Positions 57,010 to 64,000 of a stretch of 64,000 nucleotides of DNA are shown in pieces. The stretch is from Marinospirillum celere (GTDB lineage: Bacteria; Pseudomonadota; Gammaproteobacteria; Pseudomonadales; Halomonadaceae). Within the stretch, counting starts at the first letter, position 1. Each line of letters starts with the position of its first letter. Below the pieces are notes generated by a model. That model did not search any database. It was not told the origin of the DNA and was given only the letters and a program-made list of their open reading frames with translations. Position numbers and translations under genes: made by a program. Location of the stretch: contig NZ_FOLH01000003.1 in NCBI RefSeq assembly GCF_900112235.1, forward strand, positions 186,001 through 250,000. Reading direction: 5' to 3'.

Positions 57010-59682
57010 TCAGCAGAGCAGAGGATCGCATTTTTCAGGGTTGATACCGTATTTTTTAATGGCCTCGGTGACTTTCTTGGGCTCAATTTCACCTCGGTCA
57101 GCCAGGGCCTTGAGAGCTGCCACTACCACAAAGTAACGATCTACTTCAAAGAAATGGCGCAGCTTCTCACGCGTATCTGAACGGCCATAACCATCCGTAC
57201 CCAGTACCTTGTAATCGGTCGGCACCCAGGCACGTACCTGATCAGCAAACAATTTCATGTAATCTGTTGCTGCTATGGCCGGTCCTTGACGTCCTTCCAG
57301 CTGTTGGGTAATAAAAGCTTTTTTCTGTTCAGCTTCAGGGTTAAGGAAGTTGTGGCGCTCAACAGCCAGAGCTTCACGACGCAGCTCGTTAAAGCTGGTT
57401 GCACTCCAGATGTCAGCTTCAACGCCAAAGTCAGCTTTCAGTAACTCCGCCGCAGCTTCTACTTCACGCAAAATCGTACCTGAGCCCAAGAGCTGCACTT
57501 TCTGCTTGCTCTTGCCACCTTCTTTCAGCAGGTACATACCCTTGATGATTTCTTCCTCAATGCCTTTACGGTCGGGCAGCTCTGGATGCTCGTAGTTTTC
57601 ATTCATCACGGTCAGATAGTAGAAGCAATTTTCCTTGTCTTCATACATCCGCTTGAGGCCGTCCTGAATGATCACCGCCAGCTCATAGCTGTAGGTAGGG
57701 TCATAACTACGGCAGTTGGGAATAGTGCCGGACAGCAGGTGACTGTGGCCGTCCTGATGCTGCAAACCCTCACCATTGAGAGTAGTGCGCCCGGCTGTAC
57801 CCCCGACCAAAAAGCCTCTTGCCTGCATGTCACCTGCGGCCCAAGCCAGGTCACCGATACGCTGGAAACCAAACATTGAGTAGTAGATGTAAAAGGGCAC
57901 CAAAGGATAGTTGTTGTTACTGTAGCTGGTTGCGGCTGCTATCCAGGCCGACATGGCGCCAGCTTCGGTGATACCTTCTTCAAGAATCTGGCCCTTCTTA
58001 TCTTCTTTGTAGAACATAATCTGACCAGCATCTTCAGGCTTGTACTTTTGACCTTCAGACGTGTAGATACCCAACTGGCGGAACATGCCTTCCATACCAA
58101 AGGTACGCGCCTCATCGGGAACGATGGGCACGATACGCTGACCAATCTTCTTGTCTTTAGCCAAACCGGTCAGGATGCGCACGAAAGCCATAGTTGATGA
58201 AATTTCGCGCCCTTTGGAGCCCTGCAGCATGGCGTCAAAGGTTTTGTCCTTAAGTTCAGGGGTTTGCAGAGATTCAAAGTCAGAACGGCGTGCTGGCAGA
58301 TAACCGTTTAACTCTTCACGCGTCCGGTTCATGTACTTCATTTCCGGACTGTCATCAGCTGGCTTGTAGAAGGGAACGTCTTCCAGCTGCTCATCACTCA
58401 AGGGAATACCAAAGCGATCACGGAATTTTTTTAGCGTTTCCAACTGCAGAGACTTGACCGAGTGGGTGTCATTTTTTGCTTCGCCATCATCACCCGTACC
58501 ATAGCCTTTAACAGTATGCGCCAGCACGACTGTTGGACGACCATTGGCATTATTTACCGCCTCATGGTAAGCCGCATAAACCTTGTAGGGATCATGGCCG
58601 CCGCGGTTCAGGGCATAGATATCGTCATCCGTCAGATCCTTGACCATTTCTTTTAGTTCAGGGTACTCACCGAAGAAGTTTTCACGGGTATAAGCACCAC
58701 CGCTGGCTTTGTAGTTCTGGTATTCACCATCAACTACTTCGTCCATGCGTTTCTGCATCAAGCCTTTGGTATCCTTTTCAAACAGCGGGTCCCAATGACG
58801 GCCCCAAACAACCTTGATGACATTCCAACCAGCACCACGGAAGACGCCTTCCAGCTCATCCATAATCCGGCCATTGCCACGAACCGGGCCATCGAGGCGC
58901 TGCAGGTTACAGTTAACCACAAAAATCAGGTTATCCAGATTTTCACGACCAGCCAGGGAAATCGCTCCCAGAGATTCAGGCTCATCACATTCGCCGTCAC
59001 CCATAAAGCACCAGATTTTACGATCCAGCATGGGTTTTTGCTCACGTGAATCCAGATACTTCATGACGTGGGCCTGGTAAATGGCTTGAATGGGTCCAAG
59101 GCCCATGGAAACCGTCGGGAACTGCCAGAAATCAGGCATCAGCCAGGGGTGAGGATAGGAAGAAAGCCCCTCTCCATCCACTTCCTGGCGGAAGTTATCC
59201 AGCTGCTTCTCGCTCAGACGACCTTCAAGAAAAGCCCGGGCATAAACACCAGGGGCACCATGACCCTGGAAGTAAACCAAATCCCCTTCAAACTCATCCT
59301 TGGGAGCACGGAAAAAGTAGTTGAAGCCCACATCATAAAGGGTCGCACTCGACATAAAGCTGGAGATGTGTCCACCTATACCTGGCTTGGCCTTGTTGGC
59401 GCGCATAACCATAGCCATAGCATTCCAACGAACCAATGAACGGACACGTCTTTCCATGAATAGGTCACCCGGCATCCGGGCTTCGCGATGAACAGGGATG
59501 GTATTACGATGGGGGGTAGTGATGGAGAAAGGCAGCTGAGAACCATCACGACGCATGCGATCAGCAAGCTGAGTTAATAAAAATTTGGCTCTTTCTTCAC
59601 CCTCATGGGTAAGTACCGAATCCAGGGACTCCAGCCATTCCTGAGTTTCCACTGGGTCCAGGTCTTTTACCTCCTGATTCAT
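57010..59682 (-). CDS. aceE: Pyruvate dehydrogenase E1 component (homodimeric type)
   Basis: An 890-residue thiamine-diphosphate enzyme that decarboxylates pyruvate and acetylates the lipoyl arms of AceF. 'GHISSFMSSATLYDVGFNYFFR', 'CFMGDGECDEPESLGAISLAGRENLDNLIFVVNCNLQ' (ThDP motif, GDG to N) and 'YKVLGTDGYGRSDTREKLRHFFEVD' are standard. GGAG stands 8 bases before the ATG. No pdhR-type regulator gene lies upstream; instead there is a leader of nearly 200 bases. Confidence 0.97.
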   Translation of the reverse strand: MNQEVKDLDPVETQEWLESLDSVLTHEGEERAKFLLTQLADRMRRDGSQLPFSITTPHRNTIPVHREARMPGDLFMERRVRSLVRWNAMAMVMRANKAKPGIGGHISSFMSSATLYDVGFNYFFRAPKDEFEGDLVYFQGHGAPGVYARAFLEGRLSEKQLDNFRQEVDGEGLSSYPHPWLMPDFWQFPTVSMGLGPIQAIYQAHVMKYLDSREQKPMLDRKIWCFMGDGECDEPESLGAISLAGRENLDNLIFVVNCNLQRLDGPVRGNGRIMDELEGVFRGAGWNVIKVVWGRHWDPLFEKDTKGLMQKRMDEVVDGEYQNYKASGGAYTRENFFGEYPELKEMVKDLTDDDIYALNRGGHDPYKVYAAYHEAVNNANGRPTVVLAHTVKGYGTGDDGEAKNDTHSVKSLQLETLKKFRDRFGIPLSDEQLEDVPFYKPADDSPEMKYMNRTREELNGYLPARRSDFESLQTPELKDKTFDAMLQGSKGREISSTMAFVRILTGLAKDKKIGQRIVPIVPDEARTFGMEGMFRQLGIYTSEGQKYKPEDAGQIMFYKEDKKGQILEEGITEAGAMSAWIAAATSYSNNNYPLVPFYIYYSMFGFQRIGDLAWAAGDMQARGFLVGGTAGRTTLNGEGLQHQDGHSHLLSGTIPNCRSYDPTYSYELAVIIQDGLKRMYEDKENCFYYLTVMNENYEHPELPDRKGIEEEIIKGMYLLKEGGKSKQKVQLLGSGTILREVEAAAELLKADFGVEADIWSATSFNELRREALAVERHNFLNPEAEQKKAFITQQLEGRQGPAIAATDYMKLFADQVRAWVPTDYKVLGTDGYGRSDTREKLRHFFEVDRYFVVVAALKALADRGEIEPKKVTEAIKKYGINPEKCDPLLC

Positions 59683-59979
59683 ATAAAGATCTCCACTTAT
59701 AGTTGGGATAAAAACAACAATGTAGCCTGACTACAGCTCAATAAGATCAGGCCAGAAAAAATCGGGTAAAAACCGGGTTCATGTACGCTGCCTTAGGAAC
59801 TTCACTCCTAAGGTAAGCAGAAAAGTTGGCTATTTTCATGTTGCAGCGCACCATAAAACTCAATACCAGCAAGGACTTCAGATCCTTTTATAATTTCTTG
59901 TAATTTTACTACAAAAACTTCCAAATAAAAGCCCCTTCTGCTCAATTGGAAGAAAGGGCTTTAAAATCAGATGAGTAAG
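59683..59979 (-). promoter_or_regulatory. aceE promoter and leader region
   Basis: On the minus strand TATAAA (59887-59892) is preceded by 16 bases and TTGTAG (59909-59914). An inverted repeat TTGTA-N7-TACAA (59898-59914) covers the -35 and spacer and could be an operator. The leader of about 190 bases contains a stem-loop at 59788-59820 (CCTTAGGA/TCCTAAGG plus a short outer helix) and a smaller one near 59727-59741 (TGTAG/CTACA). No coding frame seen. Confidence 0.45.
59923..59965 (-). terminator. Probable terminator after ampE
   Basis: A 7-bp stem (AAAGCCC/GGGCTTT; 59956-59962 with 59928-59934) around a long loop, followed on the minus strand by TATTT. Weaker than the others in this window. 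Confidence 0.45.
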
Positions 59980-60873
59980 CTATCCCCAGAAAATCACACC
60001 CAAGGCAGTGATAGCAACCCAAAGAGCCAAAGCCTTCCAAATGCGTTCTTTTAGCTCCAATAATTCCTGGTCCGCTTCCTCAGTCATAATTTCAGGGCGC
60101 TGAACACAAACGTCGGCCACCTCATCACCATTGGAAACGACACCATAACCAGTCAGCAATTGACGGTTCAAAAAGTCTTCAGTAGGCAGTTGCCAGCGCA
60201 ACAGATCCGCCATAAACTGTTTTAGACCCAAGAGTGGACGCCCCAACAGAGCTAAACTCAAGCCCAGCAAGCGGGCTGCAGGCCATTCCAAAACCCGCTG
60301 AAAGCGCTCTATCTGCTCATCACACCCCTGCTCGGAATCTTGACGAGCATTGGCAAGTGCCTGCTCACTCAATCTGGCCAACAAGGCGCCAACAGGTCCT
60401 AGCAATAGATACCAGAAGAGCACCAAAAACAATCGGTCAAAAGCAAAATAGGTCAGTCGGGACTGAACACGTGCGTGCAGATGACAGGGATCTTCACCAA
60501 TTTCATCATCTTCAAGGATTTCCTTGGCATAGTAGCTAGCAGCCTGAAAATCTCCCTGGCGCCAGGCCACCATATAGCGCTCCACCCACAGGAGCTCACT
60601 GCGTCTACCCAGTGCATAAAAGACAATCAGCAGATGTATCAGCAGGGTAAACAAAGACCAAAAGGCAGCTTCCACCCACCAAAGCAGCAGCCACAGCAAG
60701 AAAATCCAGGGCAGAATACTGACCAAAAAACTGGCAGAAGCACCAGGATCATACCCCATGCGTTCGGCCACCCACCGCTGCCAGTCTCTAAAGGCCCTAT
60801 CCAGAGTCCGAATCGGTCCCTGACCCGGCATTTCACGTAAAAAAAGCACTGCCAGCATTACAAAAAACTTCAT
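59980..60873 (-). CDS. ampE: AmpE-family inner-membrane protein
   Basis: 297 residues with about four helices: 'FFVMLAVLFLREM' at the N-terminus, 'FLVSILPWIFLLWLLLWWV', 'LFLVLFWYLLLGPVGALLARL' and a C-terminal 'ALALWVAITALGVIFWG'. The pattern and its position after ampD identify AmpE, a putative sensory membrane protein linked to beta-lactamase regulation. The ATG at 60873 starts one base after the ampD stop; the longer open frame to 60990 lies within ampD. Confidence 0.85.
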   Translation of the reverse strand: MKFFVMLAVLFLREMPGQGPIRTLDRAFRDWQRWVAERMGYDPGASASFLVSILPWIFLLWLLLWWVEAAFWSLFTLLIHLLIVFYALGRRSELLWVERYMVAWRQGDFQAASYYAKEILEDDEIGEDPCHLHARVQSRLTYFAFDRLFLVLFWYLLLGPVGALLARLSEQALANARQDSEQGCDEQIERFQRVLEWPAARLLGLSLALLGRPLLGLKQFMADLLRWQLPTEDFLNRQLLTGYGVVSNGDEVADVCVQRPEIMTEEADQELLELKERIWKALALWVAITALGVIFWG

Positions 60874-60874
60874 C

Positions 60875-61414
60875 CTAGAGCTCCGCCAAGTAACTTTGCC
60901 AATCAAACGCAGGACCTGGATCAGTTTTGCGGCCATGCGCCAAGCTTGCGTGGCTGCAAATACGTTCCTGGGTAATGCCCGGGTACACATGCATCAGTGA
61001 CCGGGTCACCTTGATCAACTGCTGGTACTGCACCTGAGTATAGGGCTGGTCGTCCGAACCTTCCATCTCTATACCTATAGAAAAGTCATTACAGTTCTCT
61101 CGACCCTGAAAATAAGACTGGCCTGCGTGCCAAGCCCGCTGATTAAACGCCACAAACTGGATCAACCGACCTGTACGCTCTATCAGCAGGTGTGCAGAAA
61201 CCCTGACCCCGGCCAGACTTTCAAAATAAGGATGCTCGGTTGGCGGCAACTGGCCCTGAAAAAACTTTTCAATCCAACCTCCCCCATAGGTTTTTGGCGG
61301 CAAGGCTATATTATGGATCACCAGCAGGCTGATATCCTCTGGGTCTGGCCGTGTGTTGTAATGAGGCGAGGGGCAGGTTTCCGCCTCCTGCAACCAGTGC
61401 TCGAAGATCTGCAT
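60875..61414 (-). CDS. ampD: 1,6-anhydro-N-acetylmuramyl-L-alanine amidase
   Basis: A 179-residue cytosolic zinc amidase of peptidoglycan recycling. 'ISLLVIHNIALPPKTYGGG' holds the first zinc histidine (H34), 'WHAGQSYFQGRENCNDFSIGIEMEG' the central part, and 'CSHASLAHGRKTDPGPAFDW' the second histidine and the aspartate. It has no signal peptide, as expected for AmpD. Loss of AmpD derepresses AmpR-controlled beta-lactamase in other bacteria. Divergent from nadC. Confidence 0.96.
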   Translation of the reverse strand: MQIFEHWLQEAETCPSPHYNTRPDPEDISLLVIHNIALPPKTYGGGWIEKFFQGQLPPTEHPYFESLAGVRVSAHLLIERTGRLIQFVAFNQRAWHAGQSYFQGRENCNDFSIGIEMEGSDDQPYTQVQYQQLIKVTRSLMHVYPGITQERICSHASLAHGRKTDPGPAFDWQSYLAEL

Positions 61415-61436
61415 GATTTAATTGCAACAAATTTAA

Positions 61437-62995
<1,559 letters not shown>

Positions 62996-63046
62996 AACTA
63001 TCAAGATTGCTATCCAGTCAGAAGGACTTACGAGGAAGTGCAGACC

Positions 63047-63817
63047 ATGACAGTCACAGCCAGCTACGATTTACTTATTATCGGCGGAGGCCAGCAAGCA
63101 GCCGAACTCCTAAAACAACTACCGGAAAATATTGGCAAACTGGCAGTCATCGACAGCCGGTCTGGTTTTCCACCCGTTACCGTTGAAGCCAGTAGAAACT
63201 TAGAGCTTGGCAAGACCACTCTTGATCTGGTCGAAGCAGCGCCGATTATTGATCTGCGCCGCACACCCGATGGCAACTATCTCGCTAAAAGCAACCATGA
63301 CAAGTATTTCCAGGCTCCACTGGTTTGGGTCGCAGCAGGGGCAACAACGCTCAAGCTGGCCCACAAGATGGGCTATGGACTGGATTACTTAGTATTTCCG
63401 CTTAAAGGCTATGGCTTCCAAGTAGAGGATAAGCAAGCAGAGGTGCGCTACTTTACTTTCCGGTTGGATGAGCAAAAAGCTTCTTCAGTATTAGATTTTT
63501 TCAGGCTGTTAAGGTTAGAGCGCCGCCTGCTGGCGGTGCTGCATTGCCTGATCAGCAGCAAGCTTACCCGAAGAGCAATGCTGGCAGGCTTCGGCTATCG
63601 CCTACCCTGGCTCAAAGACCAGCTGCTAAAACGCCAGGTACAAAAGCTGGCCGGTTCAGAAGTTTCTGATGACGCCTTGGAAATCCTTGGCCCCCTACCC
63701 CTGCAACGCCTGCTCGTTGACACTAAAACCAACAGGGTTCATGAAGAAAGCTTTCAGCTATCAGCCAGTGAAGGACTCAGCTTTTATTTCCCTGGAAGCA
63801 GCTTAGGGAGTTACTAA
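63047..63817 (+). CDS. Unknown protein with an FAD/NAD-binding-like N-terminus
   Basis: 256 residues. The N-terminus 'YDLLIIGGGQQAAELLKQLP' looks like a Rossmann dinucleotide-binding loop (GGGxxA), but the rest does not match a family I know; 'VWVAAGATTLKLAHKMGYGLDY' and 'EILGPLPLQRLLVDTKTNRVHE' are notable segments. No membrane helix or signal peptide. AGGAAG stands 8 bases before the ATG at 63047; an in-frame GTG at 63038 overlaps that site. It lies between the aldolase gene and fliL, with no clear functional link to either. Confidence 0.65.
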   Translation: MTVTASYDLLIIGGGQQAAELLKQLPENIGKLAVIDSRSGFPPVTVEASRNLELGKTTLDLVEAAPIIDLRRTPDGNYLAKSNHDKYFQAPLVWVAAGATTLKLAHKMGYGLDYLVFPLKGYGFQVEDKQAEVRYFTFRLDEQKASSVLDFFRLLRLERRLLAVLHCLISSKLTRRAMLAGFGYRLPWLKDQLLKRQVQKLAGSEVSDDALEILGPLPLQRLLVDTKTNRVHEESFQLSASEGLSFYFPGSSLGSY

Positions 63818-63821
63818 GCTC

Positions 63822-64000
63822 TTAGTTTTGCCAAATAAAGTTGGTCAGGAGGACATCCTGAACCACTTCAGCACCGATTTCTTCTTTCAATACCCGGTTA
63901 AGGGCTTCTTTCAATTCACTGCGAATTCTTTCCTGGCCGCGTGAAGTCACCACATTGTTCTCTGATTGCCGCGCCAGGTTAAGAACGATGGTATTGCGAA
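63822..64000 (-). CDS. fliL: FliL, flagellar basal body-associated protein (C-terminal fragment; 5' end off the right edge)
   Basis: Translation of the minus strand from the edge gives about 58 residues ending 'VVQDVLLTNFIWQN' before a TAA at 63822-63824. The pattern 'NTIVLNLARQSENNVVTS', 'GQERIRSELKEALNRVL' and the final 'DVLLTNFIWQN' matches the end of FliL ('VYFTEFVVQ'-like tail). FliL is a single-pass membrane protein around the flagellar stator. The identification rests on this short segment only. Confidence 0.7.
   Translation of the reverse strand, partial: RNTIVLNLARQSENNVVTSRGQERIRSELKEALNRVLKEEIGAEVVQDVLLTNFIWQN

Overview
The window reads as ordinary, gene-dense chromosome of a respiratory, motile gammaproteobacterium. 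The gene order is Pseudomonas/Oceanospirillales-like: ccoNOQP, ccoGHIS, hemN, an anr/fnr-type regulator and apt stand in a row, and there is a CrbS/CrbR/Acs acetate-switch locus, an ampD-ampE pair and an nadK/rhomboid/DUF1315 block. Genus cannot be fixed from the sequence; an Oceanospirillales-like marine or halophilic bacterium is my inference. I see no transposase, phage gene, integrase, CRISPR array or toxin cassette, and no abrupt change in base or codon use.

Layout. 1-6574 (all minus): 5'-end fragment of tamA, DUF2797 and DUF1315 proteins, a rhomboid protease with an unusual leader, a metallophosphoesterase, nadK, a small outer-membrane barrel, an EamA transporter. 6792-9744 (plus): CBS protein, SapC-family protein, gshA. 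9741-17124: fadH (minus) with a PsrA-like box upstream, a Liv-type binding protein (plus), and the livHMFG-type permease/ATPase operon (minus) facing it across a bidirectional terminator. 17333-17771: a Val-Asp-Asp-Val tRNA operon with its promoter. 18149-29809 (plus): cbb3 oxidase, its assembly/copper genes, hemN, fnr/anr, an apt homologue. 29819-32532: ttcA, a DnaJ-related protein, a polysaccharide deacetylase. 32549-44882: acetate block (DEDDh exonuclease, DUF294 protein, small membrane protein, ActP-type symporter with its DUF4212 partner, crbS, crbR, acs). 45033-52881: sprT, YecA-like protein, clsB-like, plsB, rsmJ, ICMT-family methyltransferase, tsaB, adk. 53011-59682: chemoreceptor, aceF, aceE. 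59980-64000: ampE, ampD, nadC, a class II aldolase-like protein, an unknown protein, and the 3' end of fliL running off the right edge.

How the parts fit. The centre is an oxygen-regulated respiration module: FNR/Anr would sense low oxygen and drive the high-affinity cbb3 oxidase, while CcoG/H/I/S and the SafE protein supply and fit copper and HemN makes heme without oxygen. I see FNR-type boxes ahead of ccoN and of fnr itself. The acetate block couples acetate uptake and activation to its dedicated two-component system.

Nothing here is clearly a new biological system. The observations most worth a second look are the promoter plus tandem hairpins in the rhomboid leader, the PsrA-like operator at fadH, the EF-hand-like loop in the symporter, the diverged apt homologue beside fnr, and the compensatory base-pair change between the two tRNA-Val genes.
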